Positions 1-6,502 of a DNA stretch of 14,459 bases are shown here, piece after piece. The notes beneath the pieces were generated by a model that worked only from the letters and a program-made list of their open reading frames with translations, made no database searches and was not told where the DNA came from. This DNA comes from Kiritimatiellia bacterium (lineage in GTDB: Bacteria > Verrucomicrobiota > Kiritimatiellia > SLAD01). The stretch lies in assembly GCA_007125875.1 (NCBI GenBank), contig SLCI01000207.1, positions 1-14,459 of the forward strand. Direction: 5' to 3'. How positions within the stretch are numbered: the stretch's first letter is position 1; the number at the start of each line of letters is the position of its first letter. Made by a program: the position numbers and the translations under genes.

Positions 1-52
1 CCCCGCGCTCCACTGAATCAACTAATTCTTTTTCTTCTTTATCGAGCTTCAT
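1..52 (-). CDS. N-terminus of a small CopG-like antitoxin-type protein (partial, runs off left edge)
   Basis: Reading the minus strand from an ATG at 50-52 gives 17 open codons to the window edge: MKLDKEEKELVDSVERG. A purine-rich GGAAGGTGGT lies about 9-19 nt upstream and could be its ribosome binding site. The lysine/glutamate-rich opening (MK-[LI]-x-KEE-x-E-[IL]...E-x-G) resembles the start of short CopG/BrnA-type antitoxins of type II toxin-antitoxin pairs as I remember them; that family call is recall, not a search. The gene is on the same strand as the molybdenum-hydroxylase operon but 230 nt beyond its end, with a REP-like pair between, so it is probably a separate unit. If it is an antitoxin, its toxin must lie further left, because there is no ORF for it at 53-282. 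The start is well supported; the function is weak. Confidence 0.45.
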   Translation of the reverse strand, partial: MKLDKEEKELVDSVERG

Positions 53-220
53 TCGTGTTCACCACCTTCCAAGAAATCCTTTGTCGCCTTTCGGCTCGGT
101 ATAATTGACCCCAGCACACTTCATCGCCACCCTTAATCGGATACCCTTACTCGACCCGCTTTCAGCGATTCGGTTCCCACTCCAGCGCCTCGCCCTCCCG
201 GGTTTGCCTGACGGAAGAGT

Positions 221-276
221 GGCACGTCGCAAGCGACGGCCCTACACTACTCAGCGGGAGCTGCGGGGGCAGCTCC
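221..276. repeat. REP-like facing hairpin pair downstream of the molybdenum hydroxylase
   Basis: Two hairpins face each other. The first reads on the minus strand: a GTAG head (complement of 242-245), then GGC and CGTCGC-TT-GCGACG (complement of 225-238), closing with GCC after a one-base bulge. The second reads on the plus strand: GGAGCTGC (257-264), loop GGGG, GCAGCTCC (269-276), a perfect 8-bp stem. A GTAG/GGAG head leading straight into a hairpin, in inverted facing pairs, is the usual architecture of bacterial REP/BIME elements. The pair sits just past the stop codon of the gene ending at 283. It could help end transcription or protect the mRNA 3' end, but no T-run follows on the minus strand, so a classic intrinsic terminator is not supported. 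Confidence 0.6.
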
Positions 277-282
277 TTCTGA

Positions 283-3210
283 TCACGCGCCCACGAGCGC
301 GTCACGCGTCTCTTTATCCGGCACGGACGGGATGGGCACAAAGTCGCCCCAACCCATCTTACATTCCTTCTCGCCAGCCTTCATCGCCAGCAACAAGGAA
401 TCCTGATCCACTGGGATACTGTAGGCGCGTACACCGACCGCATTGTAGATGGCGTTCGTGATCGCGGGCGTGGTCGGAATACTCGACAGCTCACCGATAC
501 CTTTGGCGCCATACGGACCCTCGGCCGTTTCGTGTTCGACAATCCGGGAGATGATCTTCGGCGTGTGCTTGATGCTGGGCATCTTGTAGCGCGCCATCAC
601 ATCGGTCCACGGCTTGCCGTGATCGGTGATGAAGTGCTCGGTCAAGGTGTTGCCCAGACACATGATGATGCCACCCTCAATCTGGCCTTCCAAGGTCAGC
701 GGGTTAATCGCGCGGCCGACGTCATTGGCGCTGATGATCTTTTTGACTTTAATCTCGGCAGTCTCCGTATCGACTTCGACCAGCGCTGCCTGTCCGCCAA
801 AACCAAAGGCAACGTGCATGTCCCCACCGGTACCGAGTGGCTGTGTCTTGGGCGCCCAATATTCATGTTCAATCTTGGTCTCACGCCCCGCTTCCTGCGC
901 CCACTGAATCGCTTCCGCCATGGTCGCTTTGGATCCGTTACATTTAATTACGCCATCGTCAAACTCGAGCTCGCCGGGCGAATACCCGAGTCGGTTCGCC
1001 ACGACTTCGGCCAAAACCATGCGCAATTGCTTGGCCGCGTGCCGAGCCGCGTTACCACTGACGTAGGTCTGCCGACTGGCCGTTGTCGGGCCGCCATCGG
1101 GACAGTGATCGGTATCGCCCAGCAGCACGCGCACGTCGCTGTAGGGCAAGCCTAGTTCCTCAGACGCACAGGCGGCCAGTACGGCGGGCAGGCCTTGGCC
1201 CATCTCCGCGGACGAGGTACGGACTTCGGCGATCGCCCGGCCATCCTCAACCCACGCCTCAACAATGGCGCTGGCCTTGTCCGGCGCACCGCCACCTAAA
1301 CCGGTATTCTTGTAGCCGAGCCCAAGGCCCCACGCATAGCGCTTGTTACCTTCCGACCAGGACCACTGGAACGGCTGCCCAATCTCTTCATGGTGCGCCT
1401 TCATGTCCTGTTCCATCAGATTCAGGCACTCTTTTAGCCCAACACTTTCACGCATCACCTGGCCGGTACAGGTGACGCCACCGACATCCAAGGAATTGAT
1501 GCGACGGAATTCGACCGGGTCCATACCCAACTCTTCCGCAACAAGGTCCATATTGCTTTCCACTGCGAAACAGCTTTGCGTTACGCCGAACCCACGGAAG
1601 GCGCCGCATGGCGTGTTATTGGTGTACATGGCGTAGCAATCGACCATCACATTCGGCACGTCATACGGGCCGGATGCATGCGTCGTCGCACGCGTCATAA
1701 CCTTTTCGCTCAAGCTGGCGTAGGCGCCGCCGTCGCCGTACAATTCGGCCTCAACAGCGGTTAATCGACCATCCTTCTTGGCGCCCGTCTTGATCCGGAT
1801 CACCGTGGCGTGGCGCTTGGGATGGAACAGCAGACTTTCCGCCCGCGTATAAAGCATCTTGATCGGACATTTCGTGCGCTCGGCCAACAGCGCGACATGG
1901 ATTTGCGCGGCAATGTCCTCTTTCCCGCCAAATCCGCCACCCATCAGGGCCGCAACGATACGGATCTCTTCGTTCTCGACGCCCAAGGCCGCAGCGGTTT
2001 GATCTCGATCCAGGTACGGGATCTGTGTGCCACAATAAATCGTGGTCTTGGTGTGCACGAAATGAATCCCGCGCTCCACTTTCGGATCGACTTTCCCGCC
2101 GAACGCGGAGGGGTCATAGCCTTTCGGCACACCGATGGAGCATTCGGGCTCCAAGAACATCTGCTCGGTCATCGGCGTACGATAGGTACGCTCGACGATC
2201 ACATCCGACCCCTCGAATCCTTGCGCGATACTGCCTTTCCGCACCTTGATGTGCTTCAGCAGGTTCCCGTCGGGGCGCTCTTCGTGCACGATGGGCGCGT
2301 CGGGTTGCGCAGCGTCAATCGCCGTCTTGACCACCGGCAACTCTTCGTATTCAACCTTAATCAGGTCCAAGGCGTCAGCCGCCACATCAGCACTGTCCGC
2401 GGCCACCACGGCAACCGCGTCACCGGCATAACGCACCTTGTCGTAGCACAAGGCCGGCCAGTCGACGGAGACGAGGCCGTGATTCTTTCGACCGGGGATA
2501 TCCTTGTGCGTCAGCACCGCTTTTACGCCCGGCAAGGCCTCGGCCGCACTGGTATCGATCGATAAAATTCGCCCGTGCGCGATGCCGGCACGCTTGGTTC
2601 GCGCGTACAGCATACCCGGAAAATGGAAGTCGTCGGTGTACATCGCGCGCCCGGTAATTTTCGCCATTGAATCCGGATTCGCAAACGCTTGTCCTACCGA
2701 CTTGTACGGCGTTTTCGTCTCGGGGATGTAGGGTTTCACATCCTGACCTGAGGCCTGCAGGATAGCATTAATGACGCTTTGATAGCCCGTGCAGCGGCAG
2801 TAGGTGTCCTTGAGGGCGACTTTAACGTCGTGTTCGGTGACTTCCTCGCCCGCTGCTTGCTTGTCGTCGATCAACGCCTTCGCTGTCATGATTAGACCCG
2901 GCGTACAGAATCCGCACTGGACCGCGCCATGCTCAAGAAATGTTTTTTGGACGGGATGCAGCTCACCATCTTTTTCCAAGCCTTCGATCGTGATGACCTC
3001 TGCGCCCTGTGCTTTGAAGGCGGGAAAGATACATGAATTTACGGGGGTACCATTCACAATTACGCTGCAAATGCCGCATTCGGATTCGTTACAGCCGATT
3101 TTCGTTCCCGTTAGTCCCAAATCGTAACGGAGCACCTCCGCCAGATAGCGGCTTTCCGGCACGTCCAGTTCAACAGGTTTTCCGTTTACCGTTAGTTTAA
3201 GTACGCTCAT
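283..3210 (-). CDS. Xanthine dehydrogenase-type molybdenum hydroxylase, fused [2Fe-2S] and molybdopterin subunit
   Basis: This 975-residue protein fuses two normally separate subunits. Residues 1-155 are the [2Fe-2S] module: plant-ferredoxin-type cluster with C40, C45, C48, C60, and a second cluster with C99, C102, C138, C140. Residues about 168-960 are the molybdopterin-binding large subunit. Key motifs are GGGFGGKE (424-431, E431), AFRGFG (537-542, R539) and GAKGIGE (901-907), whose E907 is the expected catalytic base. The Glu and Arg match the purine-orienting pair of xanthine dehydrogenases, and the CO-dehydrogenase cysteine loop is absent, so a purine or related N-heterocycle is the likeliest substrate (inference). 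Electrons should pass Mo to 2Fe-2S to FAD on the neighbouring subunit. The ATG at 3208-3210 has an AAGGGGG site just upstream and lies 86 nt after the FAD-subunit stop. No XdhC-like or MobA-like maturation gene is in the window. The fused layout resembles Desulfovibrio gigas aldehyde oxidoreductase, but with a separate FAD partner. Confidence 0.93.
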   Translation of the reverse strand: MSVLKLTVNGKPVELDVPESRYLAEVLRYDLGLTGTKIGCNESECGICSVIVNGTPVNSCIFPAFKAQGAEVITIEGLEKDGELHPVQKTFLEHGAVQCGFCTPGLIMTAKALIDDKQAAGEEVTEHDVKVALKDTYCRCTGYQSVINAILQASGQDVKPYIPETKTPYKSVGQAFANPDSMAKITGRAMYTDDFHFPGMLYARTKRAGIAHGRILSIDTSAAEALPGVKAVLTHKDIPGRKNHGLVSVDWPALCYDKVRYAGDAVAVVAADSADVAADALDLIKVEYEELPVVKTAIDAAQPDAPIVHEERPDGNLLKHIKVRKGSIAQGFEGSDVIVERTYRTPMTEQMFLEPECSIGVPKGYDPSAFGGKVDPKVERGIHFVHTKTTIYCGTQIPYLDRDQTAAALGVENEEIRIVAALMGGGFGGKEDIAAQIHVALLAERTKCPIKMLYTRAESLLFHPKRHATVIRIKTGAKKDGRLTAVEAELYGDGGAYASLSEKVMTRATTHASGPYDVPNVMVDCYAMYTNNTPCGAFRGFGVTQSCFAVESNMDLVAEELGMDPVEFRRINSLDVGGVTCTGQVMRESVGLKECLNLMEQDMKAHHEEIGQPFQWSWSEGNKRYAWGLGLGYKNTGLGGGAPDKASAIVEAWVEDGRAIAEVRTSSAEMGQGLPAVLAACASEELGLPYSDVRVLLGDTDHCPDGGPTTASRQTYVSGNAARHAAKQLRMVLAEVVANRLGYSPGELEFDDGVIKCNGSKATMAEAIQWAQEAGRETKIEHEYWAPKTQPLGTGGDMHVAFGFGGQAALVEVDTETAEIKVKKIISANDVGRAINPLTLEGQIEGGIIMCLGNTLTEHFITDHGKPWTDVMARYKMPSIKHTPKIISRIVEHETAEGPYGAKGIGELSSIPTTPAITNAIYNAVGVRAYSIPVDQDSLLLAMKAGEKECKMGWGDFVPIPSVPDKETRDALVGA

Positions 3211-3296
3211 GAGTCGTTCCCCCTTTCAAGGATGGCCTTGGTCAAAAAGATTAAGATAAAAGCAGCCGCCCAACATGCAAGCGGACACCGTCAATT

Positions 3297-4202
3297 TTAC
3301 GCTCCTACGTTTTCCGGCGTTGCCGTGCCCGACTGCGCCCGCTCGACGGCTTTCGCCAAGGTTTTGGGCAATTGCACGCGAATCATTTCCTCGCGATACG
3401 CGGCCGAGGCGCGATGCGGGCTGGTTCGCAGACTGACTTCCTCCAGCGCGGTCTCTGCCGCCTTTGCCAACGTATCGGCGGTCGGCTCATTACCGGCTAG
3501 GAAGCTCATCGTCTTCACGGCCAAGAACGGAATCTTTCCAGCCGGACCGATCGCAACCCGCGCACTCTCGATCACGTTGTCCATCAACTTGACGCGCGCC
3601 GCCATGCCGATCATGGGTAACGCGATGCCTTGCGGACGCATCACGCGACGGAAAGCGGAGGCTTCTTGATCGCCAGTTGGGCGAAAACGGATGCGCGCAA
3701 TCATCATGCGCTTCGTATCGACGGTACTCTTGCCCGGGCCGATGAAGGTTTCTTCCATTGGAAACCAATGGATGCCGTCCGGACCCGCCACTTGAATTTC
3801 GCCCCCCAGCGCGAGCGTGCCGATCGTGCCATCGCCCGCAGGCAATGCGTGCGCAATGTTCCCGGCCAGCGTGGCGACGTTACGGACTTGCGGCCCGCCA
3901 ATTACGCCACAGCCCTCCACCAGACAGGTGCCATGCTGCTGCATCAAGGGGTGCTGTACGATTTTCGTATGGGTCACGCCCGCCCCAATCACCAGGTAAC
4001 CATCTTCTTCCGTGATCTGGTCCAAGCCGACAATACGGGTGGGATCAACCAGCGCCTCCATTTTCGGGCGGTGTCCCTGCTGAATCTCCAGCAACAAATC
4101 GGTGCCACCACCGATCATGCAGGCGTTTCCATCGTAACGCCCAAGGATTTCGACAGCCTCTTCGACGGTTTGCGGGGTGTAATAGTCTTTCCAGTAAGCC
4201 AT
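3297..4202 (-). CDS. FAD-binding subunit of the molybdenum hydroxylase (XdhB/CoxM-type)
   Basis: This 301-residue protein is the flavin subunit that takes electrons from the iron-sulfur clusters of the downstream fused subunit and passes them to NAD+ or another acceptor. FAD-contact motifs of the family are visible: IGGGTDLLLE (30-39) and IGGPQVRNVATLAGNIAHA (101-119), followed by PAGD (121-124). The C-terminal CO-dehydrogenase flavoprotein domain covers about 180-285, including the AAYREEM segment near 267. The length is normal for the family (about 270-300). The ATG at 4200-4202 is preceded by GGAG 8 nt away. It is first in the operon; the fused 2Fe-2S/Mo gene follows after 86 nt. There is no extra 4Fe-4S insertion like that of 4-hydroxybenzoyl-CoA reductase. 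The family is secure; the substrate is not set by this subunit. Confidence 0.93.
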   Translation of the reverse strand: MAYWKDYYTPQTVEEAVEILGRYDGNACMIGGGTDLLLEIQQGHRPKMEALVDPTRIVGLDQITEEDGYLVIGAGVTHTKIVQHPLMQQHGTCLVEGCGVIGGPQVRNVATLAGNIAHALPAGDGTIGTLALGGEIQVAGPDGIHWFPMEETFIGPGKSTVDTKRMMIARIRFRPTGDQEASAFRRVMRPQGIALPMIGMAARVKLMDNVIESARVAIGPAGKIPFLAVKTMSFLAGNEPTADTLAKAAETALEEVSLRTSPHRASAAYREEMIRVQLPKTLAKAVERAQSGTATPENVGA

Positions 4203-4232
4203 TGTGTCTCCACTTCGATCAATCTAGCGTTT

Positions 4233-4260
4233 CAGATAAACGTAAAAACATAGTAACCAA
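4233..4260 (-). promoter_or_regulatory. Possible promoter of the molybdenum-hydroxylase operon
   Basis: On the minus strand TTGGTT (complement of 4255-4260) is followed after 16 nt by TATCTG (complement of 4233-4238), about 30 nt before the ATG at 4202. The match to sigma-70 consensus is only partial. A promoter is needed in this gap because the upstream neighbour lipA ends at 4361. Confidence 0.3.
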
Positions 4261-4283
4261 GCGAGTCGAAATCCAGCTTTTCT

Positions 4284-4297
4284 TGATATAAATATCA
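4284..4297. promoter_or_regulatory. AT-rich perfect palindrome, candidate operator or weak lipA 3' hairpin
   Basis: TGATAT-AA-ATATCA is a perfect palindrome in the 158-nt gap between lipA (ends 4361) and the molybdenum-hydroxylase operon (starts 4202), all on the minus strand. It lies about 25-40 nt upstream of the weak promoter proposed for the latter, a place typical of an activator or repressor site. It could also be a weak stem after lipA, although it is AT-only and has a purine-rich tail on the minus strand. The regulator is unknown. Confidence 0.35.
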
Positions 4298-4360
4298 GGT
4301 CACGCAATATCGCCTCGGCCAATCAATTACTCTTCGGGATCAGACTGGCCACTCAATCAC

Positions 4361-5242
4361 TTAAGCCATCACGTCTTCGGCGCGATTCGCGAGCGCAGCC
4401 GCAAGCAATTCGTCGGCTTTGTAGGACGAGCGAACCATCGGCCCCGAGGCGACGCCCGCGAACCCCATTTGCTTGGCGCGCTCAGCGAGCGCTTCAAAAT
4501 CTTCCGGCGAAACATAGCGCTGTACCGGCGGATGTTTTCGGGTTGGCTGCAGGTACTGGCCCAGTGTCAGCAGCTCGACGCCGGCCGTGAGCATGTCATC
4601 CAATGTCTGCAGCACTTCGTCGTCCTTTTCGCCTAGTCCCAGCATGATGCCGGACTTCACCGCCACGCGCGGTCGCCATTGCGCCGCGTGCTTCAGCACG
4701 GAAAGTGACCGGCCATACGCAGCCTGCGGACGAATGATGGCCTGCAAGCGGGCCACCGTTTCCACGTTATGATTGAAGACGTCCGGATGTGCTTCCAGCA
4801 CGATATCGATCAATTCGCGCACGCCCTCGAAGTCAGGGGTGAGCACCTCAATACCGGCTTCGGGTAAGCGCTTGCGGATTTCCAAGATCGTTTCGGCGAA
4901 GATACTCGCGCCGCCGTCGGGCAAGTCATCGCGCGCCACACTGGTGAGCACCACGTAGTTGAGCTTCATGCCCGCCGCGGCACGCGCTGCCCGGCGCGGT
5001 TCGTTAATATCCAGGCCATTCGGCTTACCGGGTTCAATCGCACAAAATGAACAGGCACGGGTACAGACATCGCCCAACAGCATGAGTGTGGCGGTGCCAC
5101 GATTCCAGCATTCGCCGCGATTCGGACATTTAGCGCTCTCACAAACCGTGTGCAGCGCATGGCCGCGCACCAATTCGGTCACGTCGGCGAAGTGCTCATC
5201 AGTCTGTCGGGATAAACGAATCCAGGAAGGTAATCTGCCCAT
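4361..5242 (-). CDS. lipA: Lipoyl synthase LipA
   Basis: This 293-residue radical-SAM enzyme inserts two sulfurs into protein-bound octanoyl groups to make lipoyl cofactors of pyruvate and 2-oxoglutarate dehydrogenases and the glycine cleavage system. All diagnostic residues are present: the auxiliary 4Fe-4S triad in CESAKCPNRGEC (C34, C39, C45), the radical-SAM CTRACSFC (C60, C64, C67), and the C-terminal RSSY (271-274) that supplies the serine ligand of the auxiliary cluster. The length is typical of the family. The ATG at 5240-5242 gives the usual N-terminus (LPSWIRL...). It starts 19 nt after the argC stop and has only a weak Shine-Dalgarno sequence, so co-transcription with argC is likely. 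No lipB or lplA lies nearby, so octanoyl transfer must be encoded elsewhere. Confidence 0.97.
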   Translation of the reverse strand: MGRLPSWIRLSRQTDEHFADVTELVRGHALHTVCESAKCPNRGECWNRGTATLMLLGDVCTRACSFCAIEPGKPNGLDINEPRRAARAAAGMKLNYVVLTSVARDDLPDGGASIFAETILEIRKRLPEAGIEVLTPDFEGVRELIDIVLEAHPDVFNHNVETVARLQAIIRPQAAYGRSLSVLKHAAQWRPRVAVKSGIMLGLGEKDDEVLQTLDDMLTAGVELLTLGQYLQPTRKHPPVQRYVSPEDFEALAERAKQMGFAGVASGPMVRSSYKADELLAAALANRAEDVMA

Positions 5243-5261
5243 AGTCTTTTTGCCTGTTTGA

Positions 5262-6320
5262 TTAAGGATACTGCCCCGGACGATCCAAGCCCATCTGCTC
5301 GGGCAACCCCATAATCAGGTTCATATTTTGCAGCGCGTTGCCAGCCTGCCCTTTCACTAAATTGTCGATATGCGAAATAACGCGCAAACGATTGGTACGC
5401 TCATCCACATCAACAATCAAGTTACAGAAGTTCGAACCCCGCACATGCTGCGTTCCAATCGCCGCCTCGCGCGTGTAGATCCGCACAAATGGGTTATCCC
5501 GATGAAACGCGCGATAAGCCGACACGACATCGTCCGCACTCAATCCATCCGCCAACGTGCCGTAAATGCTGCACAAGATACCGCGACAGGCCGGTACCAC
5601 CTGCGGCGTGAACGTGACCCGCACCTCTTCCCCGGCCAAGGCCGTCATTTCGCGTTCCACCTCCACCACATGCTGGTGCCCCGTCAATCGATAGGCATTC
5701 ATGTGGTCGTAACGCGCGGGATAATGAAAGGTCGCACTGGGCTTTTTGCCGGCACCGGACACGCCGGTTTTGCAATCGCAGATGAGACTAGCGAAATCCG
5801 CCAACCGATGCTTGATCGCGGGCGCGAGGCCGAGAATACAGCCAATCGCAAAACAGCCCACGTTCCCGACCAACCGCGTCGCTGACGTCAACTCGGACCG
5901 ATGCAGTTCCGGTAATCCATAGACCGACTCCGGTAACAGATCCGGCGCCAAATGTTCGGGGTCCCGTCCAATACACCGCGCGTATGCGGCGTACTCGTCC
6001 ACCGTCCGAAAACGAAAATCGCCGCTGTAATCAATCACCTTGGCGCCATGCGCAAGGACCTCCGGAGCCTGTTGCATGGCCACCCGGTCCGGTGTAGCAA
6101 AGAAGACGACGTCAGCCTCCACATCGGCGGCGGGATCGTCCGGCGGCAAAATCGTCAAATCGCAAAAGCCCGCCAAGTGCGGGTACAGCTCGCTGATCGG
6201 CATGCCGACATCGGCTTGCGCCACCAACGCCACAACCTCCACCTCAGGATGCGCGCAGAGCAACTCGACAATCCCCACGCCACCGTATCCGCCCGCACCT
6301 ATGACTTTTGCCTTTATCAT
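5262..6320 (-). CDS. argC: N-acetyl-gamma-glutamyl-phosphate reductase ArgC
   Basis: This NADPH-dependent enzyme reduces N-acetylglutamyl phosphate to the semialdehyde, the third step of arginine biosynthesis. Starting at MIKAKV gives 352 residues, near the family norm. The Rossmann motif GAGGYGG is at 8-14. The catalytic cysteine is C156 in GNVGCFAIG, where the more common form is GNPGCYPT, so this is a somewhat divergent member. Further family segments are CKTGVSGAGKKPS (183-195) and HIDNLVKGQAGNA (317-329), with substrate-binding histidines in GHQHVVE (214-220). The frame stays open upstream to 6473, but that stretch lies in the divergent promoter and inverted repeat and has no family similarity, so the start at 6318-6320 is preferred. 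There is no clear Shine-Dalgarno, and a promoter ends 6 nt before the ATG. A LysY-type role in lysine synthesis is an alternative, but no LysW or lys genes are seen. Confidence 0.93.
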   Translation of the reverse strand: MIKAKVIGAGGYGGVGIVELLCAHPEVEVVALVAQADVGMPISELYPHLAGFCDLTILPPDDPAADVEADVVFFATPDRVAMQQAPEVLAHGAKVIDYSGDFRFRTVDEYAAYARCIGRDPEHLAPDLLPESVYGLPELHRSELTSATRLVGNVGCFAIGCILGLAPAIKHRLADFASLICDCKTGVSGAGKKPSATFHYPARYDHMNAYRLTGHQHVVEVEREMTALAGEEVRVTFTPQVVPACRGILCSIYGTLADGLSADDVVSAYRAFHRDNPFVRIYTREAAIGTQHVRGSNFCNLIVDVDERTNRLRVISHIDNLVKGQAGNALQNMNLIMGLPEQMGLDRPGQYP

Positions 6321-6326
6321 CCGAGC

Positions 6327-6355
6327 ACGGTAAAGCTTGCCGCCCAACGTGTCAA
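6327..6355 (-). promoter_or_regulatory. Promoter of argC-lipA, apparently leaderless
   Basis: On the minus strand TTGACA (complement of 6350-6355) is a perfect -35 box. A 17-nt spacer leads to TACCGT (complement of 6327-6332), which keeps the T, A and final T of the -10 consensus. The -10 ends 6 nt before the argC ATG at 6320, so transcription should start at or within a base or two of the A of ATG. This agrees with the missing Shine-Dalgarno sequence. Confidence 0.6.
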
Positions 6356-6374
6356 TTGAGAGGGAGACGCGAGG

Positions 6375-6456
6375 GACGGGATACGCGATTCGCGATACGG
6401 GCAGATCCCAACACTCCACTATCCCGAAGCTCGAATCCTGAATCGCGTATCCCGTC
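6375..6456. repeat. Long imperfect inverted repeat between divergent promoters
   Basis: The outer arms 6375-6391 and 6440-6456 are perfect 17-bp inverted copies (one arm begins GACGGGATACGCGATTC). Inside them a second, looser pair (GATTCG...CGGG near 6387-6401 against CCCG...CGAATC near 6423-6436) continues the symmetry. The centre lies close to 6415, between the argC promoter (6327-6355) and the sugar-operon promoter (6467-6495). It could act as a shared operator, as a topological insulator between divergent genes, or may simply be a dispersed repeat of the GATTCG/GATACG type. Confidence 0.6.
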
Positions 6457-6466
6457 GCCCGGCGCA

Positions 6467-6495
6467 TTGACACCTGAGGGGTTCCCCCCTACCCT
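6467..6495 (+). promoter_or_regulatory. Promoter of the five-gene sugar operon, apparently leaderless
   Basis: TTGACA at 6467-6472 is a perfect -35 box, followed after 17 nt by TACCCT at 6490-6495. The ATG of the first gene is at 6503, 7 nt past the -10, which puts the expected transcription start at or right next to the start codon. The stretch just before the ATG (ACCCTTCGCGCT) has no Shine-Dalgarno sequence. The layout mirrors the argC promoter on the other strand. Confidence 0.6.
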
Positions 6496-6502
6496 TCGCG
6501 CT

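Noticed and set aside
100..105. Perfect TATAAT on the plus strand
   Set aside because: There is no matching -35 box at suitable spacing and no plus-strand gene follows; the downstream plus-strand frame is a shadow of the minus-strand gene.
532..1155. 207-codon plus-strand ORF inside the molybdenum-hydroxylase gene
   Set aside because: It lies antisense to strongly supported conserved domains, has no recognisable motifs, and reflects codon bias of the minus-strand gene.
1810..2565. 251-codon plus-strand ORF
   Set aside because: It is a shadow of the same 975-residue gene; its translation shows no domain and no ribosome binding site.
283..3210. Carbon monoxide dehydrogenase (CoxL) identity
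   Set aside because: The CODH active-site cysteine loop is missing; the corresponding segment is CGAFRGFG as in xanthine dehydrogenases.
3630..4253. 207-codon plus-strand ORF antisense to the FAD subunit
   Set aside because: The opposite frame carries clear FAD-binding motifs; this one has none.
4283..4298. FNR-like box (TTGAT...ATCAG)
   Set aside because: The spacer is 6 nt rather than 4 and the second half is imperfect; kept only as a generic palindrome.
6321..6473. 51-residue N-terminal extension of ArgC
   Set aside because: Same reason: non-conserved and overlapping the regulatory region; MIKAKV at 6320 is the usual ArgC start.
6308..6502. 65-residue N-terminal extension of the first SDR gene
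   Set aside because: It would run through the argC start, both promoters and the inverted repeat, and has no family similarity; the Rossmann fold begins right after the ATG at 6503.
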